Counted from the first letter of the stretch, positions 33,401 to 35,822 are shown. The stretch is DNA of 64,000 nt from Micromonospora sp. WMMD1155 (GCF_029581275.1 NZ_CP120742.1:62001-126000), one strand, 5' to 3'. Made by a program: numbers and translations. Notes: generated by a model from the letters alone, not told the origin.

Positions 33401-35822
33401 CGGCACGCGCCTCGACGAGCCGGTCGTACACCTGGGCGGACGACAGGGACAGCTCGCTGTCCCGCCCCTGCGGGGTGACGGGGGCCAGTTCCCCGGACAG
33501 GCCGCCCGTGTCCACCGCCGCGACGATGTGAGCTTCCAGTGGGGACGTCCGCGGCCGCGGCAACCGATCGTCCCGGACGAGGGTCGCCAGCGTCGACGCG
33601 ACCACCGACCGGTCGTCCGCCGGTCGGTTCAGCGGCGTGAGCAGCGTGCTCCGGGTCGCGTTGTCGGGCCAGGCCCGTTCGATGTCGTCGACGCCGACAC
33701 GCAGGTCGGACAGCAGCCGGAAGAGCCGGCCGGGATATTCCACACCCCAGCGGCGCGCGGCGGCGGCCCAGTCCGCGGTGAGGTCGCCGGTGCTCAGGCG
33801 GTGACCGGCCAACCAGATCCAGCTCACGCCGAGTTGGTCCGCGGCTGCTCTCAGGGCGTCTCGGGACGGTCCGTCCAGTCCGCCCAGGTGGACGAGATCG
33901 TCCTCCAGGTCGGTAAGGGTGAACCAGGGCTGTTCGGCCAGGCTCTCGGCGAGCGCCAGCGGGATGCCCAGGGACTCCGCCAGCCAGTGCGCCAGTTCGG
34001 TACGCACGGTGATCAGATCGCCGACGTCCTCGAGGCTCAGGCCACGGTCGGACAGGAAGGCGAGCGCCGTCGACGACTCGGCCAGGCCGGGAGCGACGTC
34101 GTCCAGGTCGCTCAACCGTTCCCTGATCGCACCGACGAGGTCGTCGAGGCTGCCCCGGTGGGCGGCCATTACCTGCCGCACCGGCGCCAACTGGGTGGGT
34201 GAGACCGCGAGTGCGGCGGCAAGTCTCTCCGCCGGGACACGGTCGGGAGATCCCCAGCCGGCGAGGATCAGATCGGCCACCGCGGCGACCGCGGCCGGCT
34301 CACTCAGTCGGTTCGCCAGCGCGGACGGCATCTGGTCCGCGAGCTCGTCCAGCAGCGTGTGCCAGGCGGCCAGGTCGTTCGGGATCGGCCGGGCGGCGGC
34401 CCTTTCGAGCAGGTGCAGCAGGACCGGCAGCGGATACCTGCGGTCCTCGCCATGGGCCAGCCGGATCAGGGTGGCCAACGCGTCGTCCGTGTCCATCGGC
34501 AGGACGTCCACCGCGAAGTCCACCAGCGCGGCGTGCAGCGACTGCGGAGACGGACGCTCGGCCCGGACGTGTTCGAGGACCGGCGCCAACCAGTCGAAGT
34601 AGTCCTTCGGCACGGTGGTCAACGCGCGGACGGCGTCGCTCAGCGCGTCACCCGGAGTCCGCACCGTGTAGACCTGGACCGGCGGAAGCGTCGCGACCAC
34701 CGGGGCGGCGGCCACCGCCGGCACAGGCGTCTCGGCAACCGGCGGCGCAGGCGTCGCGACCGCCGGGGCGAGCACCGGCGGCGCGGCGTCCACGGAGGGC
34801 GCTGTGTCCACCGGCGCGGGCAGCGCAATCAGATCCTCGGGTGCGCTGACCCGGCCGTTCCGGTCGATCAGCAAAATTCTGGTCCCATCGCCGCCCAGGT
34901 ACGCGGTGCGTAGCCGGTCGACGGCGGGTACGTACCGCTGCGGCACGTCGGCCTCGGCCGTCGCCGGGTCGTACCACCACAGGCCGTCCGCGTCCGAGGC
35001 GATCAACGCGCTCTCCCGTGGCCAGCCTGGTGCCGGCACGTACGAGACCAGCGCGGTGGCACCCTGATGACCGGTCAACGCGAGCAGCGTCCGGGCCGGG
35101 TCGGCGGCCACCGGCTCGCCGCCCACCAACTCGTGCAGGGTCTGTTCGGTCACCGGCATCGGCGAGGACGTCAGCGTGGTGGCGTCGAAGCCGGCCGGTA
35201 CGCCGTACCGGGCCAGGTAGGCGGCGGCGAGTTGGGCCGCAGCCGGTGCCCGCCCCGGCAGTCGGACACCGAGCCAGCCGAGATCGGCGAGAAAGCCCCT
35301 CAGGCGGGCGGAAGAGGGTGGAAGAGCTCCGGTGGCTAGCGCTGTCGCGTCCCGGATCGCCGCCCGGGCCGCCACGTGCCGCCACGGCAACGCGCGAACC
35401 GACACGGCACCCGCGATCGGCGTCTCCCGGCCCGAGGCGTCGACCGGCACGAACCGGCCCTGCTGGAGATACTCCTCGCTCGGACTGATCCGTCCGGCCG
35501 GCAGTTGGATCTGGGTGCCCAGCCGGTCGGCGACATGTTCGGCGTCGGCCGGCTCGATCGCGGCGGCGCCGGCACCGACGAGATCCCAGGGCACCACCAC
35601 CAGGCGGTCCCGCCACGCCTGACCGGTGAGGAAGGCGGGCGCCACGCTCGTCGCGGCGTCCGCCTCGGCCAGGACCATGAGTTGGGCGTCGGCCGGCGCG
35701 ACGGCCTCCTCCACGGCCCGCAGCGGCCCCGGGTTCGCCTGCTGCGTCAGGGTGCCGGTGACCACCAGCGCCTTCGGCCCGGAGAAGTACATCCGGATCT
35801 CTCTACAGCCGTCGAAGGCCAT
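438..35822 (-). CDS. Giant modular protein of about 11,794 residues, function unknown
   Basis: One uninterrupted frame of 35.4 kb. Visible layout: residues 1-330 mixed globular; 331-381 Ala/Pro/Val linker; about 400-780 helical; 785-1050 long coiled coil rich in Ala, Arg, Glu and Gln; about 1060-2780 beta-rich with many Gly/Ser/Thr; about 2783-11,240 five tandem helical modules; 11,240-11,794 unique C-terminus. Reading the protein I found cysteine only at residue 6, once about 70 residues from the end, and at the penultimate residue. There is no Sec signal peptide and no PKS or NRPS catalytic motif. Start choice is open: ATG at 35822 (GAGGGTGGG upstream) or ATG at 35792 (AGAGAG upstream), which would remove the first Cys. 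It resembles very large uncharacterised actinobacterial proteins, some of which I recall being labelled for a lone-Cys domain; I cannot verify membership. Upstream lie an ABC exporter pair and an ArsR regulator. Secretion, toxin or surface roles are all possible but unproven. Confidence 0.85.
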   Translation of the reverse strand: MAFDGCREIRMYFSGPKALVVTGTLTQQANPGPLRAVEEAVAPADAQLMVLAEADAATSVAPAFLTGQAWRDRLVVVPWDLVGAGAAAIEPADAEHVADRLGTQIQLPAGRISPSEEYLQQGRFVPVDASGRETPIAGAVSVRALPWRHVAARAAIRDATALATGALPPSSARLRGFLADLGWLGVRLPGRAPAAAQLAAAYLARYGVPAGFDATTLTSSPMPVTEQTLHELVGGEPVAADPARTLLALTGHQGATALVSYVPAPGWPRESALIASDADGLWWYDPATAEADVPQRYVPAVDRLRTAYLGGDGTRILLIDRNGRVSAPEDLIALPAPVDTAPSVDAAPPVLAPAVATPAPPVAETPVPAVAAAPVVATLPPVQVYTVRTPGDALSDAVRALTTVPKDYFDWLAPVLEHVRAERPSPQSLHAALVDFAVDVLPMDTDDALATLIRLAHGEDRRYPLPVLLHLLERAAARPIPNDLAAWHTLLDELADQMPSALANRLSEPAAVAAVADLILAGWGSPDRVPAERLAAALAVSPTQLAPVRQVMAAHRGSLDDLVGAIRERLSDLDDVAPGLAESSTALAFLSDRGLSLEDVGDLITVRTELAHWLAESLGIPLALAESLAEQPWFTLTDLEDDLVHLGGLDGPSRDALRAAADQLGVSWIWLAGHRLSTGDLTADWAAAARRWGVEYPGRLFRLLSDLRVGVDDIERAWPDNATRSTLLTPLNRPADDRSVVASTLATLVRDDRLPRPRTSPLEAHIVAAVDTGGLSGELAPVTPQGRDSELSLSSAQVYDRLVEARADLDERTTDLSTVYGELAQAQARHAAVAAELAHQHGQRADLDARLGRLTEVRRGWAAELPGLEQALNEATASANDARQQVADVQERILATAGATEDLQARLPDLRAAVTTARAAFEAATADRRALTDAESAVTSAEHTLDNLGIEARRLENTRVRQQREADRHAAERGAADARAEMTRSRIEIAEGRLRVLADRRADLDTRIRDLTVDERRHAATAAEAQPRVASARDLSHAQRTTVGEWEERRNRQADLTDLSDPRVIVPVNSRIVVTQGTADRVERLAVNTLKNYWAEHPGVSATQRAAIEQEVRTHAGQDALRRLATTATPDGQAYVIGDGPSAVRVTLRVELKRPLNEPAGREISELEGQSREERSVGATSRYTARNNRDFAPSLGTLGGLGKRFSSLAAALGAARALAGGGNTTVTWNQSTRTMSVADRSTQSFMLRLREPHYPHPYDATWTVRVAPAGNTLDDDTGVRTSYPLTTAEPVEIWIPEHIARPRGPIESLPGTAVEQRDALAQDRLVLLDGLHNPGAVERELRRRIPVLDQLDPDGQRALLDLLDQSTIRGAHEAHRASGLLSELLTDRNGEPVGHLRLWIRPVPRHTLTVAPKARMEAYRTDGSGLSGTAELRNGVDIGFNGGANLVPSSLPRTSTYGAYNFATPLFRLSGATGATHSMAAGGSSAVLKGWESGTDEQGVMYPNQVQEADIEITAHLMDLSDSAPVVWTGHAQDGEGARVRRIPLHLGAADDRLHPPAAVEHGGTGSIGHTEMSNLLVNNPAIDRQVLDQLVAEGFVAMGANATKQQLKNFREFLRVSEKGYRETNWAELDGYGIWASFERSSPRTGTVDRITVRWTTATLDGLPATHEGASRTGKIFAGSEGQVSLTSTGIVRGSVGLRGGVDVTIGAHDSSLPAVIASFGPVHGEGGHQRTGERGASFDSQTIIESPAGVNHAFRVKRSLTARMYREDSDEPFWTSERNPDGVRANQPDLTARAWVPELVVRHGEIAPPPPPHVIREVTDSDRAGLSRRADQFFGSFTAAVGVAGSPALNDLFQRLAIDVFGRPKSRIWSTVTAPSPAAHGSRSADARRAFLKPAALLVNKGGLGQAYVTENQIETGAASQSHGAMQLQAYVGTPRFVPARPGAPEPAGYFEFTGDVHEGHAQSRAVRGMVQADGGWQLVFLPSDDTIFNTTYGGRGTAGWSRTRSHNQDASDGRTMTYEGPYYAVSVPLTFVGRMDGGFHNLATTLVELAANLSSSAEAAVDVPDAIEAYLTFDELTDLWQAMRAIGGDGPVIEGLPASLEARLEAAAEQAERDTVMRLAHRYPVDDPTVRFAPRRIVERRGLGESVVTGFKERGRVEPPAVVGRSFIPRLGAWLTSNSAGVEPVGADVEMGEGDPSIRAAAGLTEAVPTEHRALFDAGLRSAEAQVPGITRPGSRTYAGVVWTYLADIVKPHVINSAMSRYFSAGVGSTHTRLLSATFTATKDGGTISGRVELYARPTPGFETVEQTRKLFGRIPQEGDAGTETHAVLGQGEGRESARSWAQGGASGGTVLAPSQSEDVRWEVVNASVRGISGRNQAKGENKSSGDRRTTRNSATHVDIPVPVQLAVRVVFYPSKDLVNWIGPTIRRTLTGVSANPFTWVDGDVHVRVAEQDTTKAPIRAQAPDWYHEARADIDESVLRDAVPDLMPYTSPPQSDRMSFFNAQDVLATVTKQVLPTIAADSDGAEDIQEYFAGATGEINAHRLLGSTEGAEREFTIGSAKNPFEYSGTVLVEPIAATRWALSTDQVEGDDQPYVIGHDGKAVLERFETRAAAYTQSQGATQNLLGNVSGGSNRWLSRDQIGEEYKNAPGNISTLGYNPLNVTMTGGDPLQSTTDRSPSGHLGERMPGLHNSPDGTPNLLVNRVVFFRVTGQTRSRLRGLETWSEPVSAVRYVLATVEDLVNQDDLGEADDTPTAGTGAVATGTSTSSATTQSGLPGADPIVMTAFTEAPGPNLEWLVPESTSGARNAMADAQRRFLRWADTRSAELDALSATDTTVEALLAHLRAPIDAATRQLRNTLLTYLLEYDQLRVHLTAAGIRSHAVEYLVRGTSAQRWLEEEWQVPQDAAEQIAFVLVLDLPGAEQFVALADVLELLPADLMTQIDGQVEQLGRAHLEPLYALTRDLALRPDTIVRAVGDLLPDLDGDAVAGLRARLADAGVRTDADLSAVVELTARIAPPTPRDREAFRATLGRLARRHVSPTLLNLAPTDLVERSLQNLERQETTAPSVAAQRLGLSGTRDLQIVAQELNVLTADLVYLAGEPMFAALLDPRPGYDGATPAPGAIARQFASDVLDTLANAGVEEPRMWLRASVALGFGVHELLTSTPRDDVGWLLMDLLGAVRPGDVTPTLARLVPALRTPTEALAHDLPSVARSRRTAYLLGLPDDVDFVAAVAAGLGVTPSEMSVFQEMFRRNVAAPASSRVDADQMVKAIRSFLGVETDEAAARQLRLFARGPGRVGYSLAQIHRIVAAPFDDGARRRFVAHRNRARSLADVITEYVAEHELFIRWKIGSRPLDVFNQHIHAVKRIADTIEKHPAVAAAEVLELVQTAIHTADEQAQRPSGASGGPDLPWDPVRRDLGRLHQLDGVAPRMDTVTVFGSGLRVATMALSIEASSDTVHLNWLAGKTGEIAVELSEAVSALERAEQGPVTADWDQHAQTALVQSGGDTGTMAGQSMAAADLVLAHVWLRKLQVHDTESQEILRTFDGYPYAAFLRHAVEHDMSRDQIRYISAVADRLDLRAHERLLLQVAPDLGTEITDVEQRSETIAAYLRALPLADVGFHGRLMFLADLGMTVRIPQQSGLREVADQWLASGLGITLADLDVLRARRDDLTIWSSTVDVLRRDLQGREPTGGWHFADIRRIAAHLGVSEHLLIGHSVLTERVPYDLGDVADQAGIREAARLFGLAVELRVHHGELRSELRRDDVRDALNSGTNRVSAVAAAKDLINSEAVAPRRWMSDLVRLAVDDSAVLVDLVGFARQAGLRPAAYVETIVRVKAMQGPFARIQPGAIVTFIESVPAGSAGRSPAEIADAFGAWANRLSDLGIAPFHIRGTDVLLRTVGRRLATVQTPIDAAEAVGLARGLLFGASSESLTTALDTRVGDELEPGLTEVRSIVNAMRLAGRSAEPDVVQPPPTGALVTVPMSAHLAEQLRETLRGVSDVSFAADASSPERRTITIGFGDGWTALVRTLPLLLPDELRGAVSITVPSPAVEMNVDGFDTLSRTEASALIIAAGMGSVAPRALEALGWRVHTTASGLLRLRPPAEDFQPSAALFKVFPGSHTRNIAMLAATTTAYRLRPPRPWWVRQAADRWSRTELPPSAPGDELVSVILESARRQDRPLPPGVTDVATLMRHTARDMAQRKTAYSGLRHEDAGAWYVGMLDDATAVHLARIAATPLEVVANPEAARDLLTATIRARSDMFRRDIRQHARVTDPDLARLLTTIVETDSLSAVDLIGEALLAPNLRRKLPRDLVEQVISIALDVNLMVLDNDSIVRQTRPGGPRTLIIGEVRTDGRHRYLVYGPRTADVSVHMAPSIPTPSLGLRHFVPEDRDGLRAVLLALKHSGLRSSEQSLRDGLSQAATEGDTTADAATGMRDHLDQQIESLWSLLAMDPQVGLQTIREEFHNLFLFIDQLYEDGIDVLAPVGVRSHPVADLARTAEAYRWLVDDGVPEASARWVAFDLALDRPGVEQFTVLARVFGLDRVDLARQLTVQTARLGLPGPEALYAATRDLALSPEIIAAGVGDLLPGLDRDAVVPGLRDRLAGAGVRTDADLSAVIRLTARLQPRDPADVRSMLGDLQARDVPAVLLNLVQDDLVERTVRNHERRLSMGPSQLAEQLLLPGEEAVRAAAVALGVRSGDLAYLIDGWMLPTSVAEQHADRAGREFADRVLDNLAGAGIENPRMWLRASVVLGFDVHELLASASSRGRIGPHLSDLLGDVQPGDLMETLDWLVPTLRTPEEAPPAYRDVDVPASSDTPADGLERTMYLLGLSGESRQAVVEVADTLGVRPEELGAFREVFRLNEAMSGEHRANPADLANAIRSFLDSDEPGEFIRRFARGRGLAGYSLVQMHKLARHEFHDEWLQRFHERYQRVVVLIGNISENRMRYQGWQANAVVDLAQNARLVANAMMRTLGGGSWNDDEVTTVHSELRVVAQALRPTDGDDYQVRARANWVADDVERLATALVEALSALQHARQGLDLRDWDRQAVSVLGPAAADGDAVAEARLVLARWWVRRLELNDVPEYGRPEALLDDVNGAALGYSQFLRFVVEHDFAPQRVRAINALAASLGVLADPLLLVRVAPELRNTEFGIAGMFQRITTALDQLPLSYARRSARLTFLADNGITVWEVEHADLRKAGDQWTAIGFGVSADQNRRYLSSETAQLDWAELIESLRAYHERQEPTAGWSIVNIRQLALRLGISEFVLRGHSVLIGELPSQLGEFAATNGIWDPPRLLLLAAQLQVDHRELAAELRRVDVRAALNDVTSSRTAAVQRAAALVTRSALAPRRWLGDSLVLSRRGAGRPADIASLAERAQLSPSALVLTARLANGLLREELEQGRRGLPGAIVVFIESVPSVRTPGDTPEQIAAAFSTWAGRLGGFGIPLNRIEFIHNRLRLINRSLGTIENAIDGREASVLADGRQYGSSSQALSRELDKNLWTDNHTQLTWVRSIFDAMTLARHVVDPVVSERPPARTRVDVPLTTERGVQLSEVFLGSSHVRFSVATTPGRYTMTIDLGEGWGPLNEALEHLESADVRGDALITVRSRGTRRRDRMAVVEGFGDLSLTELMALLLAVGSAWDGRTEALRALGREPVYTGHRTMRLPAPTGAFEPSPAHFAAFANPETRMVAMLAATMTAHRLRPPAPWWVRQASWHPTPTTTGGELAEAIVESAHLQNRSLPVGMTSAAMLMAHVADQMTIRRVGFGGLLRDEDAGALYVGMLDDDTVRDLARVTDQVSDGPLANMAATRRALIAAFNARTDGFFRDMRNRALVADPELAGLLAVIAATGPFGVVDLVAHALIRPGLRRLLPPELVEKVVSTVLDVNLLVLSADGRYLRQSRPNQPRTLVIAEGPAGAPGVFQAMAPRPLPPLQVHMAPSVPVPAVEFSGLVPESLGGLRAAVSALVVAGRFGVGRSLRAGLMRAAAVGDVAAGDALGLLDHVGRQVELMWSRLGVVTPELVPAVREEFHDLLLLVDQAYGQGGAVLGEPAPGVAVLTGGVHADAEPASVEWLRAVGLSEVAAGRVAAAGVVDRVGVNQVRSRLDLALDVRGVRRLVGLAEVLGGVPVVGSAPVYAVARDLGLHPEQVVAAVGEVVDRVAGDSVVVDPPGVAWVDRVVAELAGEGVRSRVDVSDVVRLASGLGLDAAERAQLYRLRGDGVPLALLAQVPGELALRSVWASGERYSLSSAELAQRLGLAGSGAVVAAAQVLGVAPFDVFFVVSRWPGLVAGVRVEVVDPGVVGEARVVAVRRQGELFAEAIRDRLVGHGFDEALISEWLGNSARLGFFVQHLRELITGPDPDSNHHILLLIGAALPTARPGVIIDELAVLPDAPPHASIEAAFERRREQRAHRADQMPVTAAQVRLAEDGADRLRGLAEHTGVAPDAQEVLRLAYLAGGADPADVADLAIGLRVDVSLLSPLVPLLARVPSLDPQDRPGTDKLVEAIQEFLDVTTDDRLLETLLWAAVRGDGPDGPLLLSELRHLAGRSSDHLTFMSGHLRQNLLRVRNSEGPITVAATAMNRALPPDSPVREILDAIQRLASASSDLALNDDHRSEIEAAETAGTAALDVHRIADFGSERADTVADRLRHLNDRDVPASSPIGRAFALVIDAARLAGDGLLRATESLAAPLKILAREIVEQLGEIASGLAHMLAAHFRTQDGATAAEWASFVEAQLLPDEHGSRPFERSVRADPDLLLAPYWARHLRIPEFEVRQALRRPEPIDLAEVPELSRVIGIAPSRLFDKLKADGGWLSGYAEAKAEAVDDLGSNTLNAAAQRAVATVALKTGIRPARLIRLLRPLWKSGDERLRTDEDVLAYLREQTKPVIELFRVATRHPFVFMSDLGLTFGDLDDPDRVAAAARQWRAAVLGLSGPEAALLEGRPWFNLDIWLGILDDLRAERAERDPAGGWDLENIRNVSALLGHLSKQWIITFSLHVDRVPSNVEAIADEWAVENVGRLFMVSAMLRTDPQDLALAWPGDPDDLRERLSVLDTEPDRLTAVTRVVNELTEHGWHPPAYASVPAQLALVATNSQRMPENLSSLIRTDHTITELISAAVETFARSSNPALGDPRFLATYLNSAPSSHGASAKEVRNQAGQSAVGQLAEDALAWSDWLRQQYQIAPEEIPPLARRSIQTGHDLSLLDEPTDYARGMLDDWRAAAFPDYFQKRLLDLAERFRDDDAALLAGVRDLGYRVAMAGRSATPGLPRPTLPADARVAIALIVDHGGPAARGQLSALVGGRTDVEVTATQVNAQDYVHIALDMPGLEPRWSLLGELLQVAAQFRVRLVSVEVRGGEGFFLNLPLLVGDPGARELLLLALTMPGAPDERLRVLGWSRVAYPERESDSIPEFDLTPEPAGTTTEQFAVFPAGPLRALAMLVAERPRRERQTVQALIQESVRWQDAAPETWSDGGETFSESGTGAIGRSSPLQVEEQDRPSSVTDIIPVPANLNRPIGTAIATGPDALAIAIMRAADGQQVRLSAEVRDPEVLWQYVATDVWVGAGTASAMRISTAAAIGYLLDERVRAAVVRAWELRHPSDTARLPDIMASPDELRFVAHALENEGHLSAAALVRRVAGGLSAERMYEAMLADAALRASLPVEVVARAVGQSLGVRLVVVSAGESVGVGFGPDGAPLLFVEARDGGFGEYVNEAMVAVAESGAGVEDVAVGGGDVQVHMAPFVAVPDSGLGHSVPESLGGLRAAVSAFVVAGRFGVGRSLRAGLMRAAAVGDVAAGDALGLLDHVGRQVELMWSRLGVVTPELVPAVREEFHDLLLLVDQAYGQGGAVLGEPAPGVGALTGGVHADVRLASVESLRGVGLSEVAAARVAAAGVVDLVALDRVRSGLRLDASGVRRLVGLAEVLGGVPVVGSAPVYAVARDLGLHPEQVVAAVGEVVDRVAGDSVVVDPPGVAWVDRVVAELAGEGVRSRVDVSDVVRLASGLGLDAAERAQLYRLRGDGVPLALLAQVPGELALRSVWASGERYSLSSAELAQRLGLAGSGAVVAAAQVLGVAPFDVFFVVSRWPGLVAGVRVEVVDPGVVGEARVVAVRRQGELFAEAIRDRLVGHGFDEALISEWLGNSARLGFFVQHLRELITGPDPDSNHHILLLIGAALPTARPGVIIDELAVLPDAPPHASIEAAFERRREQRAHRAVQLPVTAARVGLGEGDTDRLRGLAARTGVVPDAEEVLRTAYLAGRDNPADVADVAIGLRVDVSLLSPLVPLLARVAALDPQYRLSNDQLIEAIQRFLHIDADADDRLLETLLWIGSQGNGPYGLLLSELRLLSRESAETPSQTRRRNEDQLHFRTSDAIGLIPPIRRALPRSTFPQRVLRQRRTKVDRILDSVETVISEAGYTASRALGEGNWSKASAAGKAALRVHELAGPGNHHRADIVKHRLSRSDGDDLPVASPEGITLAIDALRLTADGGLRATEGLDRPRRLLIRFLTDKLLEIAELLGDTLAAILQQAGETNAAEWASRIKAALPSDALGDQPADRYTTSDPDFLLAVLQAERLGSPISELEFAAARAAAPDLLMMLQLAERRRSLPIAELIEGLSRDPGFLAGLVDAVNEWRDAAWQTHNIMLVAHILEIRPARLLRMWQGLAGRGERIAMSTITSTAFVQRNLAVLTEWFPAKQGLQSVFMSDFRLTFGDLEPPAVARVEAAAALWYSAVLGLGERLAGEVLGREWFRLESWLGVLEGLRAERAAQDPGGGWDVVNLRRVGVSLGGLSEEWLTGFSLAVGRVPVVEDVRGVAARWGVTRSDRLLMVSSLVRTAPEAFASVWAGESEDLRALLSVLDTEADLLTAVSGVVLALREAGWRAPAYAGVPELVARVAVQAERIPSDLSELADVVGRGQVDLLEAADQAFEVSGIAAVGDPRLFAAYVRSVGQPADVSSKTYREVERIPVGQLAADAVAWAEGLRERFQIPPEQIWALHERSHQTGRSLAVLDEPTDGARGLLDDWLSATFAEHYEQRYNRIVEESSDDAQLLDNIQHLYARVTAAGRTTLPRSAWLRFPGSMEVRVDLWMVGEAEVSDLHYLGMHYDVTVTTDNDRLLAVMTINGESPDWWLLDELMEAAAGDGLDVNRIDLTAGQTMVRVDDFIHLDRSARQLLFLALTDDDPLPRLAVLGWSRDEDPERRLRRTPETAGTTAADFVVIPHGRPRALAMLHAARLRRAAEPSPTRESLPVPVTLSRPLGKAVATGPDGLAMAVMAASRGQGVPLPAGISDTASLWQYVRTRTQQAVVEPPPISTFSQAIVDLLDGEPQEALAIANDLLHPSMPDFLEAGLLASALESEGHHSAAALLRRMADGLSAERTYGAMLADSRLRTLVPAEVLARAVSHALDIRLVVVGAGDSAGVATGPVGRPLLFVEARDGGFREYVSDSAIAVAEPGVRVENPDSPDGDDRQSVAGGGNLQVYVAPFVPVPDSGLGHFVPESLGGLRAAVSALVVADGFGVGRSLRAGLMRAAAVGDVAAGAVLGVLGHLGRQLDVMRSRLVVGTPELVPAVREEFHDLLLLVDQAYGQGGAVLGEPAPGVGALTGGVHADVRLASVESLRGVGLSEVAAARVAAAGVVDLVALDRVRSGLRLDASGVRRLVGLAEVLGGVPVVGSAPVYAVARDLGLHPEQVVAGVGDVVQRVAGDSVLVDPPGGPWVDRVVQALAGEGVRNRLDLADVVRLASGLGLDAAERAGLHRLWSSDVPLGLLAQVPGELALESIRARREQDSLNLAEMARALELGGPESVVAAAGVWGVEPFDVFFVVSRWAGLVAGVRVEVVDPEVGGEARTAALRRQGRVFGEAVRDRLVRHGFDEALIGEWARNSSRLGFFVQHLGELFGSRDPDAQRFAVRLVAAAVPEVRPERVIDWVFGWPDVPVPVAVEAGWERRWEQIAQQFGQVAVTAARVGLGDGGVEQLTGLAGRTGVAPVAEDVLRTAYLAGGADPAEVAAFAVGLGVDVSLLASLVPLLSRVASLDPRYRPSADELATAVRQFLSVDGRGRLLEELLWAGVRGNGPDGLLLTELRYLRHQLPELNLSAFEYEVGNKTRIAQALFKVRRDSSLLRAAVRSTGSSPSVLSVLEQAYQTADRAGKVAGGEPPEIRMVAAREAGQAALEVHRLADFGGDRADTVNDRLRRLDDNDDELPMTLPEARDLTLAVDALRLAVDGVLRATTDLDRSLKILVRQFTGQLLEMALGLAERIPATFPVQDGATTVEWASFVDQVLQPDDEDGVWPFVRLETGDADLLLAGSFWGERYDLAVEDAETIVVGSGAVNVPELLELVQRTGVNTEPLVEAIDADPGWLVGFVDAVTAAVGEFGDDVVTDTALVGIEGAARDAGIRPARLMRMALTLWEADDRQVAGNPEALSDYVLDQLDALAEWFPAEGSLQGALMSDFRLTLGDLGNVGRVQAAVGWWYSVVLGMGGQEAGDLVGREWFELESWLGVLGGLRAEREEQEPAGGWALDNIQRVGVSLGGLSQEWVTAFSLFVGRVPLVEEVRGAAAEWGVTQAGRLLMVSSLVRTDPVDFGRAWPGDPQELRILLSGLNTETDRFTAVTAVADALVRAGWRALAYPGVPALLARVALSAERIPTDLAQDAYSTGRAQTDLLTAAQEAFALSGVKDLGDPRLFLAYVRSVVPPDDDPSKSYLAVKRMPVRQLAHDAVNWARGLWAQYEIRPEEIRRLSDQSRAGGHTLASLNQPTAAARELLDDLRSAAFEEHFAQRIARIVRQSPNDAELLDTIRDLSDRVAATGRTTLPRFPIPKLLHDVTVTVVLQPAEDRENLFDRGFPLSDRPGIRFTYDDSQGTSTLRVDLDLDAERPDWELLDDLSQISQTAGITVSRVIVRIGRLQVRVDALVGLDQGARQLLLLALMTPEGLQQRLAALGWSRSPTELSLRRTPETVGTAVSDFAAFPDRQLRALAMLGAASVRRAAGAQASVANVADDMSVDRPSPASVDNPDTEMSDVPDDIQVPSTLSRPVAAAVAVGPNALATSVLVAAAGQDVRLPAGVSAANLWQYVATQVRNGAIDPPALRTPRREAISLLLDDDTGAAIERAWDLWHRNRPASLAHILADSDLRFVAYALENEDHHAGAALVRRVAAGNLSVAETYAQMLAEPELRTALRSDILAQAVGYALGVNLVVVEGGESAGFGFGPENAPPLYIEQHDDGYGAYLPAGAVDAMVWTAPVAEPAVVEVPADRIEMARVAAGIRSDLTQGFGRTLATRLAQHPDTLALVENLRTGAAQLQSALLGKGNLPSAAVGDMYQNLLRTLDQTLGVVRAQLPDMAAALPTVAGVVDAWRSEPVDHSVRKPGQAAWMRGRLTMIGTAESWSSAERLVTSVSDLAAAAGRPVTLIRGESLPQPAGQASSARAEPAWGGAELRALTSLLSRYGEPARDAVDLTTLGSVLAASPVPPVVVTTGGSAALTTLLRRQGVVQIVRVPTALGSAWQMIASNAAEPVVEAEQLTGDLFARAGEIAVPPAGAPPEVLGGWLAQPTWSAAGDYLAEHLTELREPGVKAALDTMRVADPDNRELAAYQVVLNAAERFGGMGDEVLDRWRPAATSNALGVDHMADPPPTGPVPPRFLTEFLGDMDSYDLRRGWNDTLLRLLYSGQLSSLDVVALSRALLAADGEASTVDRGATNTRVFTAIAAVLAMTPQEAQEHWADPAGPFKLAESLLETCVVTPTDRWLWVLRIAGLRDLLAAAGRPGAFGPEHADQHRRLLDLLATTLSNCF
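2110..7385 (-). repeat. Giant-protein module 5 (about residues 9480-11,238)
   Basis: Fifth and last copy, opening LQVYVAP. It includes LMSDFRLTLGDL, GGWALDNIQRVGVSLG, a beta domain with LGWSR and a closing domain with AVGPNALATSVL and EQHDDGYGAYL. It is followed by about 550 residues of sequence without counterpart in the other modules. Confidence 0.8.
6742..7130 (-). repeat. Near-identical DNA block, copy in module 5
   Basis: The 389 bp are identical to 11968-12356 in module 4 (offset 5226) line by line. They include the stretch in which module 4 differs from module 3. Confidence 0.9.
7386..12610 (-). repeat. Giant-protein module 4 (about residues 7738-9479)
   Basis: Fourth copy, opening VQVHMAP. 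The N-terminal third matches module 3 almost exactly; part of it (11968-12356) also matches module 5. It includes FMSDFRLTFGDL, GGWDVVNLRRVGVSLG, GRSLAVLDEPTDGARGLLDD and the closing ATGPDGLAMAVM ... EARDGGFREYV domain. Confidence 0.8.
11174..12551 (-). repeat. Near-identical DNA block, copy in module 4
   Basis: Positions 11174-12081 read identically to 16568-17475 (908 bp, offset 5394). Positions 12245-12551 match 17645-17951 at offset 5400 with one mismatch seen at 12510. The 160 bp between the two blocks differ clearly. Identity at silent positions shows recent duplication or gene conversion within the giant gene. Confidence 0.9.
12611..18005 (-). repeat. Giant-protein module 3 (about residues 5940-7737)
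   Basis: Third copy, opening LQVHMAP and VPESLGGL. Its first third is nearly identical, in DNA and protein, to module 4. It includes VYAVARDLGLHPEQ, MSDLGLTFGDL, GGWDLENIRNVSALLG, a beta domain with LGWSR, and a closing domain with ATGPDALAIAIM, LWQYVATDV, LGVRLVVV and EARDGGFGEYV. Confidence 0.8.
16568..17951 (-). repeat. Near-identical DNA block, copy in module 3
   Basis: Partner of 11174-12551. The divergent central stretch (17476-17644) carries a different version of the DLALDVRGVRRL region, whereas the module 4 version at this place is shared with module 5. That makes the pattern a mosaic rather than a simple tandem duplication. Confidence 0.9.
18006..22695 (-). repeat. Giant-protein module 2 (about residues 4376-5939)
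   Basis: Second copy, opening with the VHMAP motif. It shares LYAATRDLALSPE, FLADNGIT, GWSIVNIRQLALRLG and a closing LDVNLLVLSADG segment with module 1, and is clearly closest to module 1. Codon third positions look C-dominated throughout, unlike parts of modules 3-5. Confidence 0.75.
22696..27475 (-). repeat. Giant-protein module 1 (about residues 2783-4375)
   Basis: First and most divergent copy of the tandem module. It opens with a VMTAF...LVPES sequence matching the VHMAP...VPES openings of later copies. In order it has helical repeats with motifs such as LYALTRDLAL and DLLPDLDG, a block starting FLADLGMT, a small beta domain ending in ALGW, and a closing LDVNLMVLDND segment. Each element recurs in the same order in modules 2-5, so this is a true protein-level duplication. 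Amino-acid identity to modules 3-5 is low, so this copy is old. Confidence 0.75.
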